Assembly: GCA_946479725.1 (NCBI GenBank)
Contig: CAMLHB010000057.1
Coordinates: forward strand, 1 to 11,831
Direction: 5' to 3'
DNA: 11,831 nt
Source of the DNA: an uncultured Actinomycetes bacterium
Lineage (GTDB): Bacteria > Actinomycetota > Thermoleophilia > Solirubrobacterales > 70-9
Part shown: in pieces, positions 6,587 through 11,831 of the stretch
Layout: every line of letters starts with the position of its first letter
How positions within the stretch are numbered: position 1 is the first letter of the stretch
The notes under the pieces: generated by a model
Databases searched by the model: none
What the model saw: the letters and a program-made list of their open reading frames with translations, nothing else
Told to the model about the DNA's origin: nothing
Position numbers and translations under genes: made by a program

Positions 6587-7597
6587 TTATAACCAGCGGC
6601 GCTTGCGGAAGTAGAAGACGAGGCCCACCAGCACCACGGCCATCAGTCCGAGGACGACGAAGAAGCCGGCCGCGTCGCCCTGGTCGGGGACCCAGGTGTT
6701 CATCCCCATCACGCTGGCGATCAGGGTCAGCGGCAGGATCACGACGCTGATCGAGGTCAGCACCCGGAGGATGTCGTTGAGGCGGTGGGAGATCACCGAC
6801 TCGTTGGTCTCCTCGAGCGCCTCGGCGACCTCCTTGTAGTTCTCGAGCATGTCCCAGATCCGCTCGTGGGCGTCGACGATGTCGTCGAAGTAGATCTCGA
6901 GGTCGAGGTCGGAGGCGAGGTAGCGCCCCTTCACTTTCTCCAGCTCCCGCAGCACCGGCCGCTGCGGCCGGATCACTTTGCGGAAGTTGATGATCTCCTG
7001 CTTGACGTTGGAGATGTCGCGGACGACCTCCTCGGCCCGCTCTTCGAAGATCTGGTCCTCCAGCGAGTCGAGCTTGTTGCCGATCTTGCGCAGCATCGGG
7101 AAGCAGTAGTCGAAGCTGTCGTCGACCAGGCGGTAGAGGAGGTAGCCGGAGCCGCGGGAGAAGAGCTGTTCGCGCAGCTCCTCTTTGGTCCGGCAGCGCT
7201 CGAACAGGTACTCGACCGGCTGCAGCGGCAGGTTCGGGATCGTCACCACGTAGTCGGGGCCGACGAAGACGTCGAGCTCGCCGGTGCCCAGCCGCCCGGC
7301 CTGAGGATCGAAGACGGGGAGGTGGAGGACGATGAAGAGGTAGTCGTCGTAGACGTCGATCTTCGGCCGCTGGTTGCGCGAGAGCACGTCCTCGAGGTCG
7401 AGCGCGTGGAACTCGAAGTGCTCCTCCAGCCAGGTTCGCTCGAGGCTGCCCGGCCACTCGATGTTGACCCAGCGCAGGCCGTTGGAGTCGATCTGCTCGA
7501 CGTTCGGCTGCTGGGGCTCAGGCGCCGTCGGCTGAGAGACGAGCTCGCCGCGCCGGCTCCGAGGCCGGGGCAGCCTCGGTTTCGGAAGGTTCGGCAT
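6587..7597 (-). CDS. corA: CorA-family Mg2+/Co2+ transporter
   Basis: A 336-residue CorA channel subunit (the family forms pentamers carrying Mg2+, Co2+ or Ni2+). A Pro/Arg-rich N-terminal tail of about 40 residues precedes the soluble alpha/beta domain (LRWVNIEWPG, then RPKIDVYDDYLFIVLHLP). A long helical stalk follows (roughly 170-270). Two C-terminal membrane helices lie at about 279-297 and 310-329, joined by the GMN selectivity motif (298-300, in VMGMNTWVP). It ends with the basic FRKRRWL. ATG 7597 is preferred because GAGGG lies seven bases before it; an upstream in-frame TTG at 7615 would add six residues. A -10-like TAACCT on the minus strand (7645-7650) could drive it. It is divergent from the riboswitch-controlled operon. 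Confidence 0.93.
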   Translation of the reverse strand: MPNLPKPRLPRPRSRRGELVSQPTAPEPQQPNVEQIDSNGLRWVNIEWPGSLERTWLEEHFEFHALDLEDVLSRNQRPKIDVYDDYLFIVLHLPVFDPQAGRLGTGELDVFVGPDYVVTIPNLPLQPVEYLFERCRTKEELREQLFSRGSGYLLYRLVDDSFDYCFPMLRKIGNKLDSLEDQIFEERAEEVVRDISNVKQEIINFRKVIRPQRPVLRELEKVKGRYLASDLDLEIYFDDIVDAHERIWDMLENYKEVAEALEETNESVISHRLNDILRVLTSISVVILPLTLIASVMGMNTWVPDQGDAAGFFVVLGLMAVVLVGLVFYFRKRRWL

Positions 7598-7644
7598 CGG
7601 CCGGCCCTCGCGCAATCTCGTGCAGAAGCGTCATCTCGTCGCCT

Positions 7645-7650
7645 AGGTTA
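7645..7650 (-). promoter_or_regulatory. Putative -10 box TAACCT for corA
   Basis: TAACCT on the minus strand fits TANNNT. Ten bases downstream is an ATG (7634) that opens a 38-codon frame out of phase with corA; the corA ATG is a further 37 bases on. No convincing -35 was found. An interrupted palindrome CACG-aaata-CGTG (7660-7672) lies just upstream and may be an operator for either divergent unit. Confidence 0.35.
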
Positions 7651-7690
7651 GTCGTGCGCCACGAAATACGTGGATTGCAGCTTGCATTGG

Positions 7691-7719
7691 TTGCCGGCCG
7701 CCAGCGGCTCCTGTATCGT
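7691..7719 (+). promoter_or_regulatory. Promoter of the SAM-riboswitch operon
   Basis: A -35 TTGCCG (7691-7696) and a -10 TATCGT (7714-7719) are separated by exactly 17 bases, with an extended-10 TG at 7712-7713. The start of transcription should fall near 7725-7728, about ten bases before the riboswitch P1 stem. Confidence 0.65.
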
Positions 7720-7735
7720 TGCCTCCACATAAGCG

Positions 7736-7855
7736 CCACATCTAGAGGGGTGGAGGGACTGGCCCATTGAAGCCCCGGCAACCATCGCGATCGCAAGGTC
7801 GAGACAGGTGCCAAATCCAGCAGGTCTCCAGAAGATCGGGACCTGAAAGATGTGG
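7736..7855 (+). ncRNA. SAM-I (S-box) riboswitch aptamer
   Basis: The sequence matches the SAM-I core as I know it: GGTGGAGGGACTGGCCC with GAAGCCCCGGCAACC for P2 and its kink-turn (7749-7792), then GGTGCCAAATCC (7808-7819). P1 is an exact 8-bp stem, CCACATCT (7736-7743) with AGATGTGG (7848-7855). P4 is CAGGTC (7820-7825) with GACCTG (7840-7845), followed by the AAA joining strand. Having P4 between P3 and P1 favours SAM-I over SAM-IV. It binds S-adenosylmethionine, and when bound P1 is stabilised. It controls the PLP-enzyme/sulfur-carrier operon that starts at 7926. Confidence 0.93.
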
Positions 7856-7871
7856 GGGATGTCCGACCCGG

Positions 7872-7901
7872 ACCTCGCCCCACAGATGGCGAGGTTTTTT
7901 T
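7872..7901 (+). terminator. Riboswitch-controlled intrinsic terminator
   Basis: A perfect 8-bp stem, ACCTCGCC (7872-7879) and GGCGAGGT (7888-7895), has an 8-base loop and a run of seven T (7895-7901). The riboswitch P1 3' strand TGTGGGG (7851-7857) is exactly complementary to CCCCACA (7878-7884), and GTCCG (7861-7865) to CGGAC (7869-7873). These form a single antiterminator helix that takes bases from the terminator's left arm. This predicts transcription OFF when SAM is high. Confidence 0.9.
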
Positions 7902-7925
7902 CGTAGAAGCGGAAACGAGGATCGG

Positions 7926-9158
7926 ATGTCAGTCGAGAGCTTGAAGTGCAAGGAGTGCGGGACCACCTACGAGCTGGACGCCCGCTACGTCTGTGAGAAC
8001 TGCTTCGGGCCGCTGGAGGTCGCCTACGACTTCAGTGGGCTCAACGCGGCGGAGGTGAAGCGCGGGATCCAGGCCGGGTCGCAGGGGATCTGGCGCTACC
8101 GGGACTTCCTGCCGTTCGCCGGCAGGGCGAGCGACCCGCTGGAGCCCGGCTTCACGCCGCTGCTGCGCGCCGACCGGCTGGCCGAGCGGCTCGGGGTCGG
8201 GGCGGAGATCTTCATCAAGAACGACGCCGCCAACCCGACCCACTCCTTCAAGGATCGGGTCGTCGCCGTCGCCGTCGCGAAAGCGAAGGAGCTCGGCTTC
8301 GAGACCGTCGCCTGCGCCTCGACCGGCAACCTCGCCAACGCCGTCGCCGCCCATGCCGCCGCGGCCGGCCTCGACTCCTACGTCTTCGTCCCCGCCAACC
8401 TCGAGGAGCAGAAGCTGCTCGCGACCGGCGTCTACGGGACCAACCTGGTCGGCGTCCGCGGCAACTATGACGACGTCAACCGGCTCTGCACGCAGCTCGC
8501 CGAGACCCACCCCTGGGCCTTCGTCAACGTCAACCTGCGCCCCTACTACGCCGAGGGCTCGAAGACGCTCGCCTACGAGACCGTCGAGCAGCTCGGCTGG
8601 GAGCTGCCGGACCGGGTGGTCTCCCCGATCGCCTCCGGCTCGCTCTTCACCAAGCTCGGCCGCGGCTTCCAGGAGTGGCTCGACCTCGGCCTGGTCAAGG
8701 GGGAGCAGCCGACCTTCAACGGCGCCCAGGCCGAGGGCTGCAGCCCCGTCGCCACCGCCTTCGCCGAAGGCTGGGACGTCTGCAAGCCACAGCGGCCGGA
8801 GACGATCGCCAAGAGCCTCGCGATCGGCGACCCCGCCGACGGCCCCTACGCGGTCGAGCACGCCCGCCGCACCGGCGGCGGCGTCGACTCGGTCACCGAC
8901 CAGGAGATCCGCGAGGGGATCAAGCTGCTGGCCGAGACCACCGGGATCTTCACCGAGACCGCCGGCGGCGTCACCGTCGGGGTCCTCCGCAAGCTGGCCG
9001 AACGGGGCGAGCTGGCGGACGGCGAGCGCGTCGTCGTCTACATCACCGGCGAGGGGCTGAAGACGCTCGACGCCACCCGCGATACGTTCCAGATGCACGA
9101 AATCGACCCCGCCCTCGAGAGCTTCGAGGCCGAGTTCCCGCAGGAGGTAGCCGTCTAG
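7926..9158 (+). CDS. thrC: Threonine synthase-like PLP-dependent enzyme (possible carrier-dependent sulfhydrylase)
   Basis: A 410-residue fold-type II PLP enzyme that would normally be called threonine synthase (O-phosphohomoserine to threonine, cytosolic). Residues 1-30 form a zinc ribbon (C8-x2-C11, C23-x2-C26). The PLP lysine is K109 in NPTHSFKDR (103-111). The next loop reads ASTGNLANAVAAHAA (131-145), where threonine synthases I know have STGN followed by T-A/S-A. The predicted PLP-phosphate loop is ASGSLFTKL (236-244), not the usual GNAGN-type loop, and the late motif is ITGEGLK instead of TGHGLK. ATG 7926 is chosen because GAGG lies five bases upstream and the riboswitch terminator ends at 7901. 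The stop directly abuts the sulfur-carrier ATG. A SAM OFF switch and a carrier partner suggest a role in homocysteine or cysteine synthesis; this is inference. A plain threonine synthase remains possible. Confidence 0.9.
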   Translation: MSVESLKCKECGTTYELDARYVCENCFGPLEVAYDFSGLNAAEVKRGIQAGSQGIWRYRDFLPFAGRASDPLEPGFTPLLRADRLAERLGVGAEIFIKNDAANPTHSFKDRVVAVAVAKAKELGFETVACASTGNLANAVAAHAAAAGLDSYVFVPANLEEQKLLATGVYGTNLVGVRGNYDDVNRLCTQLAETHPWAFVNVNLRPYYAEGSKTLAYETVEQLGWELPDRVVSPIASGSLFTKLGRGFQEWLDLGLVKGEQPTFNGAQAEGCSPVATAFAEGWDVCKPQRPETIAKSLAIGDPADGPYAVEHARRTGGGVDSVTDQEIREGIKLLAETTGIFTETAGGVTVGVLRKLAERGELADGERVVVYITGEGLKTLDATRDTFQMHEIDPALESFEAEFPQEVAV

Positions 9159-9431
9159 ATGCCCGTCACCGTGAAGATCCCGACCCAGCTTCGCGCCGCC
9201 ACCGGCGGCCAGGCTGAGCTGGAGGTTGAGGGTGGGACCGTCGGGGAGGTCCTCGACGCCGTCTTCGAGGCCCACGGCGGCCTCAAGGACCGGATCACCC
9301 AGAACGGCGACCTGCGCCGCTTCGTCAACGTCTACGTCTCCGGCGAGGACATCCGCTTTCAGCAGGGATTGGAGACCAGCATCAACGACGGCGACGAGGT
9401 CACCATTCTTCCTGCCGTAGCCGGCGGCTGA
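9159..9431 (+). CDS. CysO/MoaD/ThiS-family sulfur carrier protein
   Basis: A 90-residue ubiquitin-like (beta-grasp) protein ending in Gly-Gly (ILPAVAGG), the mark of sulfur carriers that are adenylated and converted to a C-terminal thiocarboxylate. The central RFVNVYVSGEDIRF (54-67) and the DGDEVTILPAVAGG tail closely resemble M. tuberculosis CysO as I recall it, more than MoaD or ThiS. CysO there feeds sulfur to CysM acting on O-phosphoserine. The ATG directly follows the stop of the PLP-enzyme gene (no intervening base), with AGGAGG 11 bases upstream inside that gene, so the pair share one transcript under the SAM riboswitch. No activating enzyme (MoeZ/MoeB), Mec+ protease or CysM lies in this window. 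The partner is inferred to be the upstream PLP enzyme. Confidence 0.92.
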   Translation: MPVTVKIPTQLRAATGGQAELEVEGGTVGEVLDAVFEAHGGLKDRITQNGDLRRFVNVYVSGEDIRFQQGLETSINDGDEVTILPAVAGG

Positions 9432-9453
9432 GCCTCTCCGAACTTCGGGGGGC

Positions 9454-9459
9454 TATAAC
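9454..9459 (+). promoter_or_regulatory. -10 box TATAAC before the cytidylyltransferase
   Basis: TATAAC lies six bases before ATG 9466, fitting a leaderless start; no Shine-Dalgarno is present. The box is the centre of a small inverted repeat, six G (9447-9452) and five C (9459-9463). Without a T run this is not an intrinsic terminator, so readthrough from the sulfur-carrier gene is also possible. Confidence 0.45.
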
Positions 9460-9465
9460 CCCCAA

Positions 9466-10200
9466 ATGTCGGAATCGATGAAACCACCCGTCGTCATTCT
9501 CTGCGGCGGCCGCGGGACGCGGCTGCGCGAGCGGACCGAGTCGGTGCCTAAGGCGCTGGTCGAGATCGGCGGCCGGCCGATCCTCTGGCACGTGATCCAG
9601 ATCTACGCCGCCCAGGGGTTCCATCGCTTCCTGCTGGCGACGGGATACATGGGCGAGGCGGTGGCGGAGTTCGCCGCGGCTGAACGCTGGCCGGACGGGG
9701 TCCTGGTCGACTGCGTCGACACTGGCCTCGATACGCCGACGGGCGGGCGTATCGCGGCGCTGGCGGACGGGGTGCGGGGGCAGCGCTTCTGCGCCACCTA
9801 CGCCGACGGCGTCGCCGACGTCGACCTCAACGGGCTGCTCGAGTTCCACGAGCGGCACGGCGCCCTTGCCTCCGTAACCGTCGTCCGACCCGACCTCCAA
9901 TGGGGCGTCGCCGAGCTCGACGGCGAGGCGGTGACCGGCTTCGTCGAGAAGCCGCGCAGCGAGCACTGGATCAACGGCGGCTTCTTCTGCTTCGAGCCGG
10001 GTGTCCTCGACTACCTCGATGGCGAGAGCGTGCTGGAGCGCGAGCCGCTCTCGCGTCTGGCCACCGATGATCAATTGCGCGCCTTCCGCCACGAGGGGTT
10101 CTGGGACTGCATGGACACCTACAAGGACGCGGTCGTCCTCAATGACCTCTGGACCGCCGGGCGCGCGCCCTGGCGGATCTGGGACTCCGCGGCGGTGTAG
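9466..10200 (+). CDS. rfbF: Glucose-1-phosphate cytidylyltransferase-like nucleotidyltransferase
   Basis: A 244-residue sugar-1-phosphate nucleotidyltransferase of the RfbF/DdhA type, making CDP-glucose from CTP and glucose 1-phosphate. Motifs: the nucleotide loop GGRGTRL (14-20) with PKALVEIGGRPILWH (28-42), acceptor-site ATYADGVADVD (110-120), EKP (161-163), WINGGFFCFEP (168-178) and GFWDCMDTYKD (211-221). The GFW-MDT ending and the DGVADVD form are typical of cytidylyltransferases, as opposed to RmlA or GalU. It is slightly shorter than the usual ~257 residues. ATG 9466 follows a TATAAC box; ATG 9478 is an alternative. The next gene, two bases on, is a matching CDP-glucose 4,6-dehydratase-like SDR, supporting the CDP assignment. 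A mannose-1-phosphate or other NDP-sugar use cannot be excluded. Confidence 0.85.
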   Translation: MSESMKPPVVILCGGRGTRLRERTESVPKALVEIGGRPILWHVIQIYAAQGFHRFLLATGYMGEAVAEFAAAERWPDGVLVDCVDTGLDTPTGGRIAALADGVRGQRFCATYADGVADVDLNGLLEFHERHGALASVTVVRPDLQWGVAELDGEAVTGFVEKPRSEHWINGGFFCFEPGVLDYLDGESVLEREPLSRLATDDQLRAFRHEGFWDCMDTYKDAVVLNDLWTAGRAPWRIWDSAAV

Positions 10201-10202
10201 GC

Positions 10203-11189
10203 GTGAAGCGCTCTCTGGTCACCGGCGGCCACGGCTTCGTTGCCTCCAACCTGGCCCGGGCGCTGCTCGAACGCGGCGATGCGGTCTCGGTCCTCGACCT
10301 GGCGCCGCCGCCGCGCTCGGGGTTGGTCCTGCAGGGGATCGCCTCCGAGGTGCAGCTGCTCGAAGCCGACCTCCGCGACGCCGCCGCGGTCAACGCGGCG
10401 ATCGCCGCCGGCGAGTTCGACGTCGTCTTCCACCTCGCCGCCCAGACCCTGGTCGGGCCGGCGATGGCCGACCCGACCCAGACCTTTGAAGTCAACGTCC
10501 GCGGCACCTGGAGCCTGCTCGAGGCCTGCCGTCGCGCCGACGTCCCCGCGGTTGTCGTCGCCTCTTCCGACAAGGCCTACGGGCCCAGCGAGGAGCTGCC
10601 CTACCGCGAGGACATGCGGCTCAACCCGGCCTCGCCGTACGAGGCGAGCAAGGCGGCGGCCGACGCGATCGCCCTCAGCTACCGCCCCGCCTACGGGCTG
10701 CCGGTGGCGGTGACCCGCTTCGCCAACATCTACGGCGGCGGCGACCCCAACTTCTCCCGCCTGATCCCGGAGGCGATCGCCGCCGTCCTCGACGGCCGCC
10801 GGCCGCAGATCCGCTCCGACGGCAGCCCCGAACGGGACTTCCTCTACGTCGGCGACGCCGTCGCCGCCTACCTGGCGGTGGAGAGCGCGGTCGGGGCCGG
10901 CGGCCCCGGCGCCGGCGAGGCCTTCAACGCCGGCGGCGAGCGGCCCTTCTCGGTCGCCGAGGTGCTGGAGACGATCGTCGAGGTCTCGGACACCGACCTC
11001 AGCCCCGAATACCTCGGCACCGGCAACCCCGACGGCGAGATCGACCGCCAGTTCGTCGATTCGGCCAAGCTGCGGGAGATGACCGGCTGGGCGCCCGAGG
11101 TTGAGCTGCGCGACGGCCTGATCCGCACGCTGGACTGGTACCGGGACCACGGCGAGCTGCGGCCCGAGGCGGCCGGAGCGGCCGGCTAG
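10203..11189 (+). CDS. SDR sugar-nucleotide dehydratase, probably CDP-glucose 4,6-dehydratase
   Basis: A 328-residue extended SDR. It has the NAD(P) loop TGGHGFVAS (7-15), HLAAQTLVGPAMADP (77-91), the catalytic Ser/Asp/Lys in SSDKAYG (121-127), and the SDR Tyr-Lys pair Y146 and K150 in SPYEASK. The S-D-K triplet replaces the T-D-E of dTDP-glucose dehydratases and matches CDP-glucose 4,6-dehydratases (RfbG/DdhB). IYGGGDPNFSRLIPEAI and the SPERDFLYV region resemble the substrate-binding half of the family. It is shorter than typical RfbG (about 355), and its C-terminal half looks closer to generic epimerase/dehydratases, so an NDP-sugar epimerase is the main alternative. GTG 10203 lies two bases after the cytidylyltransferase stop; only a weak GGCGG precedes it. 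The product would be a 4-keto-6-deoxy sugar nucleotide; later pathway genes are not in this window. Confidence 0.85.
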   Translation: MKRSLVTGGHGFVASNLARALLERGDAVSVLDLAPPPRSGLVLQGIASEVQLLEADLRDAAAVNAAIAAGEFDVVFHLAAQTLVGPAMADPTQTFEVNVRGTWSLLEACRRADVPAVVVASSDKAYGPSEELPYREDMRLNPASPYEASKAAADAIALSYRPAYGLPVAVTRFANIYGGGDPNFSRLIPEAIAAVLDGRRPQIRSDGSPERDFLYVGDAVAAYLAVESAVGAGGPGAGEAFNAGGERPFSVAEVLETIVEVSDTDLSPEYLGTGNPDGEIDRQFVDSAKLREMTGWAPEVELRDGLIRTLDWYRDHGELRPEAAGAAG

Positions 11190-11192
11190 GCT
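11187..11192 (+). promoter_or_regulatory. -10 box TAGGCT before the HMCES-like gene
   Basis: TAGGCT begins with the TAG stop codon of the dehydratase gene and ends seven bases before ATG 11200. It is the same hexamer as the lipid-kinase box at 2900-2905, with similar leaderless spacing and no Shine-Dalgarno. This suggests that the following gene is transcribed independently of the sugar genes. Confidence 0.5.
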
Positions 11193-11199
11193 GAGCGCC

Positions 11200-11831
11200 A
11201 TGTGCGGGCGCTTCACCAACGCGACCAAGGACACGAAGAAGATCGCCGACCGCTTCCAGGTCGAGCTGGAGAAGGCGCTGGAACGGAGCGGCGCCGGGGC
11301 GCCGGCGAAAGAGTCGGCCAAGGACGGGGGAGAGGCGAAATCCCCCGGCAAGGAGAAATCGCCCCCGGGCTTCGGGCGCTTCAATGTCGCCCCCACCCAG
11401 GAGGTGCTGGTCGTCCGCGCCTCGCCGGAGCCCGAGAAGGCCGAACAGGGGGCCCGCGAGGCACGGCTGATGCGCTGGGGCCTGGTCCCCGTCTGGGCCA
11501 AGGACCTCAAAGTCGGCTACCGGATGATCAACGCGAAAAAAGAGAACTTGATGAAGAGCCGCGCCTACGGGCCGCTGGTCGGCAAGTTCCGCCACCGCTG
11601 CCTGATCGTCGCCGACGGCTTCTACGAGTGGATGAAGGCCGAGGACCCGAAGCAGCCTCGCCAGCCCTGGCACTTCCAGGTCGACGGCGGCGAGCCGTTC
11701 GCCTTCGCCGGGCTCTGCACCCGCAAGGAGTGGTCGGACCCCGAGGAGCGCGGCTACGACGACGGCTACCTCTACACCTGCACGCTGGTGACGACGACGC
11801 CGAACAAGGTGGTCGCCCCGGTCCACGACCG
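11200..11831 (+). CDS. HMCES/YedK (SRAP) abasic-site DNA-protein crosslink protein, 3' end outside window
   Basis: The first 210 residues of an SRAP-domain protein. These proteins use the amino-terminal Cys, exposed after Met removal, to form a thiazolidine crosslink with abasic sites in single-stranded DNA and so shield them. Seen: MCGRF (C2 catalytic), RFNVAPTQ (60-67), WGLVPVWAK (93-101), INAKKEN (110-116; N111), RHRCLIVADGFYEW (131-144; E143) and VAPVHD (205-210; H209), matching the Cys, Asn, Glu and His of E. coli YedK. Odd feature: residues about 24-58, between FQVE and GRFNVAP, are a roughly 35-residue Lys/Glu/Ala/Ser-rich insert, where most family members have a short link. ATG 11200 follows a TAGGCT box. 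The usual RMPVIL-type continuation lies beyond the window. Confidence 0.94.
   Translation, partial: MCGRFTNATKDTKKIADRFQVELEKALERSGAGAPAKESAKDGGEAKSPGKEKSPPGFGRFNVAPTQEVLVVRASPEPEKAEQGAREARLMRWGLVPVWAKDLKVGYRMINAKKENLMKSRAYGPLVGKFRHRCLIVADGFYEWMKAEDPKQPRQPWHFQVDGGEPFAFAGLCTRKEWSDPEERGYDDGYLYTCTLVTTTPNKVVAPVHD

Noticed and set aside
7736..7855. SAM-IV instead of SAM-I riboswitch class
   Set aside because: A P4 stem (CAGGTC/GACCTG) lies between P3 and P1, and the P2 core matches the S-box consensus.
7929..9275. Minus-strand open frame of about 448 codons opposite the PLP enzyme
   Set aside because: Composition of an antisense shadow with no domain; the plus strand carries clear PLP-enzyme motifs and a riboswitch.
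9447..9463. G6/C5 inverted repeat between the sulfur-carrier and cytidylyltransferase genes as a terminator
   Set aside because: No T run follows, and a promoter-like TATAAC occupies the loop.
10119..11826. Long minus-strand open frames opposite the dehydratase and HMCES-like genes
   Set aside because: Low-complexity Arg/Ala/Gly/Val sequence with no motif; explained by strong codon bias on the plus strand.

Overview
The window is a GC-rich (roughly 70% G+C, third positions mostly G or C) bacterial chromosome segment. Three things point to a high-GC actinobacterium, possibly of the Solirubrobacterales/Thermoleophilia type: a DUF559 nuclease with an AbiEi-like N-terminus, a sulfur carrier very like mycobacterial CysO, and repeated TANNNT boxes placed 6-9 bases before start codons (leaderless-style promoters). 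The lineage is an inference from gene content, not from a marker gene. No tRNA, rRNA, CRISPR, IS element or phage gene was seen.

Layout. (1) 1-1976: a left-truncated minus-strand DUF559 gene, a 20-bp inverted repeat over its start, then a plus-strand family 2 glycosyltransferase whose end overlaps the next, convergent gene. (2) 1910-3676: a minus-strand diacylglycerol/sphingosine-kinase family enzyme, divergent from a plus-strand pair of overlapping crcB fluoride-channel genes. (3) 3677-7597, all minus: corA (Mg2+/Co2+ transporter), a HIT-family Ap4A phosphorylase-like gene, a phosphomanno/phosphoglucomutase and an MBL-fold hydrolase. The last three are linked by 4-base start/stop overlaps. 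(4) 7691-9431, plus: a sigma70-type promoter, a SAM-I (S-box) riboswitch with an intrinsic terminator, a threonine-synthase-like PLP enzyme, and a CysO/MoaD/ThiS-like sulfur carrier ending in Gly-Gly. (5) 9466-11189, plus: a glucose-1-phosphate cytidylyltransferase-like gene and a CDP-glucose 4,6-dehydratase-like SDR. (6) 11200-end: a right-truncated HMCES/YedK-type abasic-site protein with an unusual charged insert.

The most interesting unit is region 4. A SAM-responsive OFF switch in front of a threonine synthase runs against normal pathway logic, because threonine synthase competes with methionine synthesis. The enzyme also departs from the threonine synthase motifs I know, and the next gene abuts it and encodes a protein sulfur carrier. 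Together these suggest, as a hypothesis, a carrier-dependent sulfhydrylase making homocysteine (or cysteine) from a phosphorylated amino acid, not a threonine-making enzyme. Regions 1, 3 and 5 share a sugar-nucleotide and envelope-glycan theme (glycosyltransferase, phosphosugar mutase, CDP-sugar enzymes) but are not one operon.
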